The notes beneath the pieces are model-generated. The model saw only the letters and a program-made list of their open reading frames with translations, searched no databases and was not told the origin of the DNA. A program made the position numbers and the translations under genes. From Lachnospiraceae bacterium (GTDB taxonomy: Bacteria > Bacillota > Clostridia > Lachnospirales > Lachnospiraceae), in assembly GCA_900759665.1 (NCBI GenBank), contig CAAEWE010000047.1, forward strand, positions 1-17,708: a stretch of DNA of 17,708 nucleotides. Reading direction: 5' to 3'. Below, in pieces: positions 7,464 through 14,663 of this stretch (positions are counted from its first letter, which is position 1; each line of letters begins with the position of its first letter).

Positions 7464-7492
7464 TTTATGTACCGGAAAGCAAATACGGTCAA
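7464..7492 (-). promoter_or_regulatory. Probable promoter of the 59-residue protein gene
   Basis: On the minus strand TTGACC (7487-7492), a 17-bp spacer, and CATAAA (7464-7469): five of six and four of six sigma-A consensus bases. The flanks TTTGACC (7449-7455) and GGTCAAA (7487-7493) form an inverted repeat around the -10, a possible operator. Confidence 0.5.
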
Positions 7493-7556
7493 AACTCTAT
7501 TTATGATATGTTATGCAGTCCGGTCATTTTCGTCTCTCTCTTTTAAAAATTTTCGG

Positions 7557-7585
7557 AAACTGTCCAAGCCCGGATACATAATATG
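7557..7585 (+). promoter_or_regulatory. Sigma-K-like promoter of the second Cys-rich gene
   Basis: AAAC (7557-7560), exactly 16 bp, then CATAATATG (7577-7585), one base off CATA-N3-TA. The block GGAAACTGTCCAAGCC is identical to that before copy 1, with the same distance between elements. Confidence 0.58.
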
Positions 7586-7604
7586 AAATTGTAAATATAA
7601 TTCA

Positions 7605-7624
7605 CTGTCATTTTATCATGACAG
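7605..7624 (+). repeat. Conserved 5'-leader hairpin of the second Cys-rich gene
   Basis: CTGTCAT (7605-7611) and ATGACAG (7618-7624) with a 6-nt loop: same arms as the hairpin at 6868-6886 but a different loop, placed directly before the ribosome site CGGAGG. Confidence 0.65.
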
Positions 7625-7637
7625 ATCGGAGGTATAC

Positions 7638-7844
7638 ATGAGTGATTTAGCAGCAACCGGTTGCGGTGGCGGATGTTCTTCAGGCAGCGAAGGATGTAGT
7701 TGGATCATTATCCTTCTGCTCCTGTGCTGCTGTTGCGGAAATGGCAACAGCGGTTTTGGCGGCTTTGGAAACGGAGACGGCTGCGGCTGCAATTCGATCC
7801 TCTGGATCCTGATCCTGTGCTGCTGTTGTGGAAACGGCTTCTAG
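7638..7844 (+). CDS. Small Cys/Gly-rich protein with two hydrophobic CCCC repeats (copy 2)
   Basis: This 68-residue paralogue of the protein at 6901 has 13 cysteines. It shares MSDLAAT, the hydrophobic SWIIILLLL block ending in CCCCGNG, the FGGFGNG linker, and a second hydrophobic block ending in CCCCGNGF. The runs are CCCC here and CCC in copy 1, so the cysteine number drifts while the layout is kept. GGAGG lies 6 nt before the ATG. The promoter-like block and leader hairpin are duplicated with the gene, which suggests duplication of a whole transcription unit and shared regulation. Spore surface structure is the leading guess from the promoter type; direct evidence is absent. Confidence 0.82.
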   Translation: MSDLAATGCGGGCSSGSEGCSWIIILLLLCCCCGNGNSGFGGFGNGDGCGCNSILWILILCCCCGNGF

Positions 7845-7889
7845 CAGGCTTCATCCACCGGCATCCCTGGTACACCGTGTACCAATCTG

Positions 7890-7915
7890 TACCGGCTGTC
7901 TGATGACAGCCGGTA
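7890..7915 (+). terminator. Hairpin terminator between the second Cys-rich gene and aroC
   Basis: TACCGGCTGTC (7890-7900) and GACAGCCGGTA (7905-7915) form a perfect 11-bp stem with loop TGAT, followed on the plus strand by TTTGTCTGT. It lies between convergent gene ends (7844 and 7933) and may stop transcription from both sides, although the minus-strand tail is not U-rich. Confidence 0.75.
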
Positions 7916-7932
7916 TTTGTCTGTATCCGGAG

Positions 7933-9036
7933 TTATCTGTGCCAGAAGTCCCGGATCCTGTCCAGCCGGGAGGTCATTCCCAGCAGGAGCATATCCAATA
8001 CACAAATGGCTGTCATCGCCTCCACAACCACAACAGCTCTCGGTACAATGACAGGATCGTGACGCCCCTTAACGGATATCTCAATATCCTCACCATCACG
8101 GTTGACTGTCTGCTGCTGTCTCGCAATGGACGGAGTCGGTTTGACCGCCGCCCGGAGTATGATATCACTTCCATCACTCATGCCTCCCAGAATGCCACCG
8201 GCATGGTTGGTTGCTTTTGTAATCGTTCCATCCTCTCCCCCACAGAAAGAATCATTATCCTCAGATCCAAAAGACTGTGCTGCTGCAAAGCCGTCACCGA
8301 TCTCAATCCCTTTCACAGCACCAATAGACATCACTGCCTTTGCCAGATTTGCATCCAGCTTATCAAAAACCGGCTCACCGATTCCGGCCGGCATTCCCTT
8401 TACAATGCACTCGATCACACCACCCACAGAATCCTGCTCTTTCATTTTTTGTTCCAAAAGGATCTCTGCCTTTTCAGAGGCTTCCGGATCCGGCATATAA
8501 AGCGGACTTTTCATGATATTGTCCAGAGACGCTTTCCCATCGTCAATGGAAATATCTCCGATACTTTTCGTGTATGCCTGTACCTGTATCCCCAGACTTT
8601 TTAAAAGCTCCTCCGCAATCGCTCCCGCAGCCACTCTGCCAATGGTCTCCCGTCCGGAAGAACGACCGCCACCCCGGTAGTCCCGGAATCCATACTTTTG
8701 GTCAAACGTATAATCTGCATGCCCCGGGCGGTAATAACCGGCAATCTCGGAATAATCTCCTGAACGCTGTGTCTTATTATAAACGACCAGAGAAATAGGC
8801 GTTCCCGTGGTTTTCCCTTCAAATACACCGGACTGGATCTCCACCAGATCCTCCTCTTTCCGGGGAGTGGAATATCTCGTCTGTCCCGGTTTTCTGCGGT
8901 TCAGATACTGCTGTATCTTCTGCTCTTCTAACTCCAATCCTGCCGGACAGCCGTCCACGATCACACCAACACCCTTGCCATGGGACTCTCCCCATGTGGT
9001 TACTTTAAATATCGTTCCAAATGTAGATCCTGCCAT
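7933..9036 (-). CDS. aroC: Chorismate synthase
   Basis: AroC converts EPSP to chorismate, the last common step of aromatic amino acid synthesis, using reduced FMN. The 367-residue product shows the family signatures: GESHGKG near residue 16, RPGHADYTF, the RDYRGGGRSSGRET block, and GGILGGMSDG. The start at 9036 (MAGSTFGTIF) matches homologues. An in-frame ATG at 9084 would lie inside the predicted -10 element, so it is not used. An AAAGG is about 12 nt upstream, rather distant, so translation initiation may be modest. It stands alone on the minus strand with no other shikimate gene in the window. Confidence 0.96.
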   Translation of the reverse strand: MAGSTFGTIFKVTTWGESHGKGVGVIVDGCPAGLELEEQKIQQYLNRRKPGQTRYSTPRKEEDLVEIQSGVFEGKTTGTPISLVVYNKTQRSGDYSEIAGYYRPGHADYTFDQKYGFRDYRGGGRSSGRETIGRVAAGAIAEELLKSLGIQVQAYTKSIGDISIDDGKASLDNIMKSPLYMPDPEASEKAEILLEQKMKEQDSVGGVIECIVKGMPAGIGEPVFDKLDANLAKAVMSIGAVKGIEIGDGFAAAQSFGSEDNDSFCGGEDGTITKATNHAGGILGGMSDGSDIILRAAVKPTPSIARQQQTVNRDGEDIEISVKGRHDPVIVPRAVVVVEAMTAICVLDMLLLGMTSRLDRIRDFWHR

Positions 9037-9079
9037 TGTCGTACCGTACCTTTCATTTACTTTTTCAGTCTTGTCTTTT

Positions 9080-9088
9080 ATCATATCA
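9080..9088 (-). promoter_or_regulatory. Extended -10 promoter candidate of aroC
   Basis: On the minus strand TGATATGAT gives a TGn-extended -10 with TATGAT at 9080-9085. No good -35 box is present at 17 bp, as is common for extended -10 promoters. Transcription would start near 9073, downstream of the alternative ATG at 9084. Confidence 0.45.
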
Positions 9089-9119
9089 CATCTGTCCCAA
9101 AAATGATATAGAACAGATA

Positions 9120-9159
9120 AACGCAGCAGAAACTCTACATAAGCAGATCCTGCTGCGTT
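9120..9159 (-). terminator. Hairpin after the chemoreceptor remnant
   Basis: AACGCAGCAG (9120-9129) and CTGCTGCGTT (9150-9159) form a perfect 10-bp stem with a 20-nt loop. A smaller GTTTCC/GGAAAC hairpin lies at 9171-9186. The U-tract on the minus strand is weak (TTTATCTG), so this is a probable rather than canonical terminator for the pot operon. Confidence 0.5.
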
Positions 9160-9194
9160 ATTTTCAATAGGTTTCCTTTCGGAAACATTTTATG

Positions 9195-9791
9195 CTACAA
9201 GCGGATTTTCTTCACACTCTGCTCCAGTCCATATGCAATATCCTTTAGCTGTGCTGCATTGTCTGAAATATCGATCACAATATTACCAACCTCTGCAACC
9301 GAAGCAGATGTCTCCTGACTGCTTGCTGCATTCTCCACCGCGATCTGGCTTGCCGACTCATTGGACTGCTCTGCCAGCTTCTGGATCTGGGAAGCCACTA
9401 CCGCAAATCCACGTCCCTGTTCTCCTGCTCCCGCCGCCTCAATAGATGCATTGAGGGATAACAGATTCGTCTCCTCTGCGCTGGAATCCACCCCATCTAT
9501 TTCCACATCTTTAAATGAACTCTTTAACGAATCCGCATTCTTCAGCATAATCTGCTTTCTCATCATTTCCAGCGTAGCTCCATTGCTGACAGTCACATCC
9601 TGCAGATAATTCTCTGTCTGATCCAGAATTGCACTTCTGGCCTCCGGGATCACTAATGCCAATATGATCACCGCTGCAATAATAACCGCACTCACTGTGA
9701 GCAATGACATCCGGAATTTCAATGAATGTATAAACGTAACCTTATCTTTTCGGATAACTTTTTCTTTTTGAGGTTTCTTTTCATGTTTCAT
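9195..9791 (-). pseudogene. Internally deleted methyl-accepting chemotaxis protein
   Basis: The frame is intact at 198 residues, but the protein looks like a much longer chemoreceptor with its interior removed. A basic cytoplasmic start and one membrane segment (28-48) lead into the first part of a Cache-like sensor up to about residue 103. The sequence then jumps directly to the signalling tip ETNLLSLNASIEAAGAGEQGRGFAVVA (107-133), skipping the rest of the sensor, the second membrane segment, HAMP and the N-terminal signalling helix. A second jump near 150-152 joins SNESASQI to VENAASSQETSAS, skipping much of the return helix. AGGAGG lies 10 nt before the start. It follows potD by 42 bp in the same direction and may be co-transcribed. 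A working receptor is unlikely, though the preserved frame leaves a small membrane protein possible. Confidence 0.75.
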
Positions 9792-9833
9792 GCCGGTTCA
9801 ACCTCCTGATCTACCACGCCCTTACATTGCTTT

Positions 9834-10916
9834 TCAATACGCTTTTAACTGTTTCCACATATAATTGTAATACTCCTCCATATCCTTTCCGAGATAACGG
9901 AACATTTCGCAGTTTTTCACCACATCCTCCGACTGGAAGATCACCGGATCGTCTGCCTTTTCCTCCGGATCGATCTCATCCAGAACTGCCGTATTTGGCG
10001 TAGAGTAATATACATACTCAAAATTCTTCATGGCGATATCCTTCCGGCAGAGAAAATCCAGAAACTGTAATGCTCCCTCATAATTCTCCCCATCCTTCGG
10101 GATCACCCAGCTGTCCATCCAGACATCGGAGCCTTCCTTCGGCACGACAAACTCCAGATCCTCGTTGTATTCTCTGGCAAGCCCTGCCTCTCCGGAATAG
10201 ATCACTGCCATGGCAGCCTGCTCATTTGCCATATCATCACGCACTTCATCCACCAGATAGGACTGCACCAGATCCTTCTGCTCCAGCAAAAGCTTCTGAG
10301 CCTCCTTTAACTGCTTTTTGTCTGTCGTATTGATCGAATAACCAAGCTGACGCAGAGCCGGAACAAAACTGTCCCGCACACTGTCCTGCATAATGATATT
10401 ATCCTTGTAGTCCTTTCTCCACAGATCCTTCCAACTGTCCGGTGTAAAATCAAGCAGTTCCGGATTATACAATATCCCTACGGTGCCCCAGAAATATGGG
10501 ACACTGTAGGAATTATCCGGATCGAAATTCTGAGACAGCTTCCAATAGGTATCTCCGATGTTTCCGGCATATTTCAGCTGCTCCATATCAATTTTGCGCA
10601 CATCCTTTTCCCGGATCATTTTATCCAGCATATAATCAGAGCAGCAGATCAGGTCATAATGGATCGTACCATTTTTGTATTTGGTATACATCGCTTCCGG
10701 GGTCAGGAACTCCTCATATGCCACTGAAATCCCGGTCTCCTTCTCAAACTCCTTTAAAACATCATGGTCAATATAATCTCCATAGTTAAATACTACGATC
10801 CGTCTGCCCGATTTCTGCCCGGAAGTACCACACGCCGTCAGAAGCCCGGAAGCTGCAAGAATTACGGCCATCCCTGCTGCCGTACATTTTTTCCATATCC
10901 TGCTATGCTTTCTCAT
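9834..10916 (-). CDS. potD: Polyamine ABC transporter substrate-binding lipoprotein
   Basis: The 360-residue product has a lipoprotein signal (LLTAC, lipid Cys29) and the periplasmic-binding fold of the PotD/PotF group: VVFNYGDYIDHDVLKEFEK near the start, DLICCSDYMLDKM, and SVPYFWGTVGILYNPELL in the middle. It should capture spermidine or putrescine outside the cell and deliver it to PotB/PotC. The start at 10916 has AAAGGAGG 6 nt upstream; the ribosome site and the first 14 nt overlap the end of potC, indicating translational coupling. It is the last transporter gene of the operon. Exact substrate choice cannot be read from sequence by eye. Confidence 0.93.
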   Translation of the reverse strand: MRKHSRIWKKCTAAGMAVILAASGLLTACGTSGQKSGRRIVVFNYGDYIDHDVLKEFEKETGISVAYEEFLTPEAMYTKYKNGTIHYDLICCSDYMLDKMIREKDVRKIDMEQLKYAGNIGDTYWKLSQNFDPDNSYSVPYFWGTVGILYNPELLDFTPDSWKDLWRKDYKDNIIMQDSVRDSFVPALRQLGYSINTTDKKQLKEAQKLLLEQKDLVQSYLVDEVRDDMANEQAAMAVIYSGEAGLAREYNEDLEFVVPKEGSDVWMDSWVIPKDGENYEGALQFLDFLCRKDIAMKNFEYVYYSTPNTAVLDEIDPEEKADDPVIFQSEDVVKNCEMFRYLGKDMEEYYNYMWKQLKAY

Positions 10917-11730
10917 GATGTCTGCCTCCTTTCCTGCCCCGGACGCCATCTGCCTGTTTCCATGCTTTCCGGTTCATCAGAAACAACACCAGCAGAACCA
11001 GCAGAAATACGATCGTGGATAATGCATAAAGCTCTGTCTGAATGCCTTTACGATACTCCGCATTGATCATCGTGGACATGGTATGAATCCCCGGTGCTTT
11101 CGTAAAATACGTTACCGAAAAATCATCCAGAGACATGGTAAAGGAAAGCATAAAGCCCGCCACGATCCCCGGCACCAGCTCCGGAAGCACTACCTTCCAG
11201 AATGCATACGCCGGAGATGCTCCCAGATCCAGAGCTGCTTCATACATACTGGTATTCATATGCATGACCTTGGGCTGTACACAGAGCACCACATAAGGTA
11301 TGATCAGCGTAATATGAGCGATCAGCATAGTCCAGAAGCTCAGATCCACAAAGCGTGAAAACAAAAGCATCAACGCAACACCCGTGACAATATCCGCATT
11401 TAACATCGGGATGTTGGTCAGCCCCATAAGCCATGTTCTGGAACGCTTCTTCATGCCAAGCATGCCAATACACGCCATGGTTCCAAGCACCGTAGAGACA
11501 AGTGCCGCTCCTGCCGCCAGAAGGAGCGTTGTTCCCAATGCCTGCATGATCACATCATTATGGAAAAGGTTTCCATATCCCTCCAGGGAAAATCCTCCCC
11601 AGACGGCTTTATTCCGTGGCGATGCATTAAATGATGATATAATCAATATAAGAATTGGCAGATAAAGCAGCATCAATGCAAAAACCAGATAAATCCTTGA
11701 AGCCGTATCAATCGCTTTCTGTTTTACCAT
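10903..11730 (-). CDS. potC: Polyamine ABC transporter permease
   Basis: The 275-residue membrane protein has about six hydrophobic segments, beginning with LVFALMLLYLPILILIISSFN, and the cytoplasmic EAA loop EAALDLGASPAYAFWKVVLP that docks on the ATPase. This matches PotC, one half of the membrane channel for spermidine/putrescine import. GGAGGGGGAG lies upstream of the ATG at 11730, inside the end of potB (7-nt overlap), and its own end overlaps potD by 14 nt. The tight overlaps point to one polycistronic message. Confidence 0.94.
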   Translation of the reverse strand: MVKQKAIDTASRIYLVFALMLLYLPILILIISSFNASPRNKAVWGGFSLEGYGNLFHNDVIMQALGTTLLLAAGAALVSTVLGTMACIGMLGMKKRSRTWLMGLTNIPMLNADIVTGVALMLLFSRFVDLSFWTMLIAHITLIIPYVVLCVQPKVMHMNTSMYEAALDLGASPAYAFWKVVLPELVPGIVAGFMLSFTMSLDDFSVTYFTKAPGIHTMSTMINAEYRKGIQTELYALSTIVFLLVLLVLFLMNRKAWKQADGVRGRKGGRHHEKA

Positions 11731-12551
11731 AAACTGTTCTCCCCCTCCTCTCCGTCAAAGAACCGGTAGATCACCATACTGATCACGATAAGTACCATAA
11801 GGCTTAAGGACAGACCCGATCCGGCATGAATATCCGCATAGCCCGAATTAAATGCCTGCTCGATCACATTTCCGATCAGATACACCTTTCCTCCTCCCAG
11901 CATGGATGCAATCACAAACTCACTGATGGACGGCACCATTACCATAGTGATACCGCTGACCACGCCGGGAATACTCAGGGGAATAATGATCCGGCGCAGA
12001 ATTGTCCATTGCCCCGCCCCCAGATCCTGTGCTGCATGGATCACATCATTGTCAATCTTGACCAGTGCATTATAGATCGGAAGCACCATAAACGGCAGAT
12101 AATCATATACCGTTCCCAGAATGACAGCCCAGATCGTATTCATCAGATGAACTTTTCCAAAACCAAGTGTTGCTAAAACATGATTTAATATACCATTGTT
12201 TAACAGGATCAATCGCCATGCCAACGTTCTCAGCATGAAATTCATCCACATAGGCAGAATAAATATCATTACAATAAAGCTGTTTTTATTGCTGGAACAT
12301 TTCCGCAGGATCAATGCCAGTGGAAAAGAAAGCACCAGACAGATCACCGTTACCAGTAAAGACATCCCAATACTGCGCAGAAACGGTTTCCCATTGACCG
12401 GATCAAGGATTGCAGCCACGTTGGAAAATGTAAAAGAACCGTCCGCTCCCGTAAATGCATTATAAACCAGCAGAACTAACGGAACTACAGTAAAAAGCAG
12501 CATCCATATCAGATAGGGTCCTGCCAGAAGTCTTTTTCCCAATCTCTTCAT
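11724..12551 (-). CDS. potB: Polyamine ABC transporter permease
   Basis: The 275-residue product has about six membrane segments (first YLIWMLLFTVVPLVLLVYNAF) and the EAA-type loop AAQDLGAGQWTILRRIIIP, as in PotB. With PotC it forms the heterodimeric channel. GGAGGGATAG is well spaced before the ATG at 12551. It starts 27 nt after the potA stop and overlaps potC. Confidence 0.94.
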   Translation of the reverse strand: MKRLGKRLLAGPYLIWMLLFTVVPLVLLVYNAFTGADGSFTFSNVAAILDPVNGKPFLRSIGMSLLVTVICLVLSFPLALILRKCSSNKNSFIVMIFILPMWMNFMLRTLAWRLILLNNGILNHVLATLGFGKVHLMNTIWAVILGTVYDYLPFMVLPIYNALVKIDNDVIHAAQDLGAGQWTILRRIIIPLSIPGVVSGITMVMVPSISEFVIASMLGGGKVYLIGNVIEQAFNSGYADIHAGSGLSLSLMVLIVISMVIYRFFDGEEGENSLW

Positions 12552-12578
12552 GTCTATCCCTCCATCTTCTTATTCTGC

Positions 12579-13652
12579 TTAATCCTCATACTGCTCCTGC
12601 TTTTCATCCTCCGATTCCGGCTTATGCATGATCTGGATATTGAACGGATCTACCCAGATTCCCACTTCGCTGCCGGGCTCTTTTAAAACGGTACTGTGCA
12701 CCAGCCATTCAAAACCTGCTGCCTGCACCTCCATCTCATAGTGAACCCCCTTAAAGATCGCCGATGTCACCCGTCCTTTGATAATGCCCTTCGACGGCTC
12801 TGTCAGCACAATGTCCTCCGGACGGATCACCACATCCACCGGCTGGTTATTGCCAAACCCCTCATCCACACAGACAAATCTGGTGCCAAGAATATCCACA
12901 AGCCTGTCTTCTACCATAGTAGATCCTATAATATTACTCTCTCCGATAAAATCCGCCACAAAAGCATTCTGCGGCTCATTATAAATATCCTCCGGCGTAC
13001 CGATCTGCTGAATATAGCCTTGATTCATCACCACAATGGTATCTGACATGGTCAACGCCTCTTCCTGATCATGGGTAACATATACAAAAGTGATCCCCAG
13101 CTCATTTTTTAACCGGATCAGCTCATACTGCATATCCTGACGCAGCTTCAGATCCAGCGCCCCGAGAGGTTCATCGAGAAGCAGAACCCTCGGTTCATTC
13201 ACAATGGCTCTGGCAATGGCAATACGCTGCTGCTGCCCGCCACTTAAGGAATCCGGCATCCGCTTTTCATAACCGTCCAGATTCACAAGCTTTAATGCAT
13301 ATTTTACTTTATCACGGATATAACTTTTCGATTTGTTTTTTATTTTTAATCCAAATGCGATATTTTCCTCGATATTCATATGGGTAAAAAGAGCATACTT
13401 CTGAAACACTGTGTTGACCTGCCTCTCATTGGGTGGAAGCATGGTAATATCCTTGCCTTCAAAGATCACTTTTCCTTTATCCGGTGTCTCAAAACCTCCA
13501 AGAATCCGAAGGGTGGTCGTCTTGCCACATCCACTGGGTCCTAAGATCGTCAGAAACCTGTTTTCATTTAAATATAGATTTAAGTCATCTAATATCACTT
13601 TATCTCCATAGCTTTTAGAAATTCCAATCAAATCAATTAATTTTTTTGCCAT
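12579..13652 (-). CDS. potA: Polyamine ABC transporter ATP-binding protein
   Basis: The 357-residue ATPase powers the transporter on the inner face of the membrane. Walker A GPSGCGKT is at residues 38-45, Q-loop Gln84, signature LSGGQQQR 136-143, Walker B LLLDEP with Asp160-Glu161, D-loop GALD, and switch His194. The C-terminal part after about 240 is the TOBE regulatory domain (VVIRPEDI, GRVTSAIFKGVHYEM) typical of PotA/MalK. GAGG lies 6 nt before the ATG. It is first in the operon, behind a consensus-grade promoter. Confidence 0.95.
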   Translation of the reverse strand: MAKKLIDLIGISKSYGDKVILDDLNLYLNENRFLTILGPSGCGKTTTLRILGGFETPDKGKVIFEGKDITMLPPNERQVNTVFQKYALFTHMNIEENIAFGLKIKNKSKSYIRDKVKYALKLVNLDGYEKRMPDSLSGGQQQRIAIARAIVNEPRVLLLDEPLGALDLKLRQDMQYELIRLKNELGITFVYVTHDQEEALTMSDTIVVMNQGYIQQIGTPEDIYNEPQNAFVADFIGESNIIGSTMVEDRLVDILGTRFVCVDEGFGNNQPVDVVIRPEDIVLTEPSKGIIKGRVTSAIFKGVHYEMEVQAAGFEWLVHSTVLKEPGSEVGIWVDPFNIQIMHKPESEDEKQEQYED

Positions 13653-13707
13653 TTGTGCCTCTTTTCTCTGTTGTTTTCAGCGAAAGCTGCCATTGCGTAA
13701 CATTATA

Positions 13708-13735
13708 ATTATACAATCTCTGTAATGGTTGTCAA
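13708..13735 (-). promoter_or_regulatory. Strong sigma-A promoter of the pot operon
   Basis: On the minus strand TTGACA (13730-13735) and TATAAT (13708-13713) are both perfect, with a 16-bp spacer. Transcription would begin near 13700, giving a leader of about 48 nt before potA. A second TATAAT (13702-13707) lies directly downstream. Confidence 0.85.
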
Positions 13736-13802
13736 TCATATTTCCATCCCTTCTGCATATTCATATAACAGCACGAAATACAAACAGAAAGGAGTCAATC
13801 GT

Positions 13803-14339
13803 ATGACAACAGAAGAAAGAGAACGACGCATGGCAATGCTCCGTGCCGCTCAGCCCTACACGTCCGGACAACAGCGATATGCTCTGGATCTGCTGCTGCA
13901 GGCAAACGCCCTGATCAACACCGCCAGAGGCGGCATGTCCGGTGATCTGGAGGCCTGTGAATCAGCTGCCCAGCCAGAGGAAATGCTTCTGCACATGCAG
14001 GAATACTGCACTCCCAGAGAATCCGATCTGGTTCAGATGATCCTTAATTTCATAAAAGCAAGCCATCTCTTCCGGAATTACCGGGAGTTTATGGCTTCCC
14101 GTGGTTTTTCTGAAGCCCCTGGTGACCTCCAGGCAGCCGGACTTGGTATGCCCTCCGCCAATCCACTGCAAATGCTGTTACAGCTTTTGGGAGGCTTTGG
14201 AGGCAGCACGGGAACCTCCGGCGGGAACAATTATCTTATGGAATTTCTGATCTCGCAGCTTTCCCCGGAACAGCAGCAGCTTTTTGAACAGTTCCAAGGT
14301 TTCACAAACGAAACAGGGAACGATGAAGAACAGCAATAA
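13803..14339 (+). CDS. Unknown 178-residue protein with Gly-rich linker and Gln-rich C-terminus
   Basis: Not recognised. The product has no signal or membrane segment. Residues 1-110 are mostly helical and charged (EERERRMAMLRAAQPYTSGQQRY; QMILNFIKASHLFRNYREFM). A Gly/Ser/Thr-rich stretch (GGFGGSTGTSGG) follows, then a closing helix LISQLSPEQQQLFEQF. AAAGGAG is 8 nt before the ATG at 13803; the frame is open further upstream, but no other start has a ribosome site. It is divergent from potA and followed 50 nt later by a second unknown gene whose C-terminus resembles its own (QLTPQQKKQFEFI). The pair is probably an operon. A role in sporulation is possible but rests only on a weak promoter resemblance. 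Confidence 0.82.
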   Translation: MTTEERERRMAMLRAAQPYTSGQQRYALDLLLQANALINTARGGMSGDLEACESAAQPEEMLLHMQEYCTPRESDLVQMILNFIKASHLFRNYREFMASRGFSEAPGDLQAAGLGMPSANPLQMLLQLLGGFGGSTGTSGGNNYLMEFLISQLSPEQQQLFEQFQGFTNETGNDEEQQ

Positions 14340-14389
14340 TCTGACAAAAACTATCAACCGGCTGATCACAGAAAGGAATGGTATTGATT

Positions 14390-14659
14390 ATGGAATCTTG
14401 GAAGCAAAACGAAGCCTTTCGTTCTATGGATCCCCAAAAACAGAATATGATCGAACAGCTTGCCGCCTCCCTGCAGGGAAAGAAGCTTACCGAAGCACTT
14501 CCGCTGCTGACCCGATGGAAACGGACCATGCAGCAGGAAAAAATTCAGTTTACTCCGGAAGAAAATCAGATCTTAACAGAAATTTTTTCGGCACAGCTGA
14601 CGCCACAACAGAAAAAACAATTTGAATTTATCAAGAATGCGAACCGAAAGCGGAATTGA
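14390..14659 (+). CDS. Unknown small helical protein, partner of the preceding gene
   Basis: Not recognised. The roughly 89-residue product is hydrophilic and likely all-helical. Its end, IFSAQLTPQQKKQFEFI, mirrors LISQLSPEQQQLFEQF at the end of the upstream protein. The start is uncertain: AAAGGA at 14372-14377 lies 12 nt before the ATG at 14390, 6 nt before an in-frame TTG at 14384, and almost touches an ATG at 14378. The TTG has the best spacing. The stop (14657-14659) is 4 bp from the stop of the convergent HAD gene, with no terminator between them. Confidence 0.75.
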   Translation: MESWKQNEAFRSMDPQKQNMIEQLAASLQGKKLTEALPLLTRWKRTMQQEKIQFTPEENQILTEIFSAQLTPQQKKQFEFIKNANRKRN

Positions 14660-14663
14660 TTTT

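Noticed and set aside
7828..8604. 258-codon plus-strand open frame opposite aroC
   Set aside because: It overlaps the end of the Cys-rich gene and the opposite strand of aroC, with no start signal and an atypical His/Arg/Cys-rich composition.
9037..9084. Longer AroC start at 9084
   Set aside because: That ATG lies within the predicted -10 element, and chorismate synthases begin at the MAGSTFG position.
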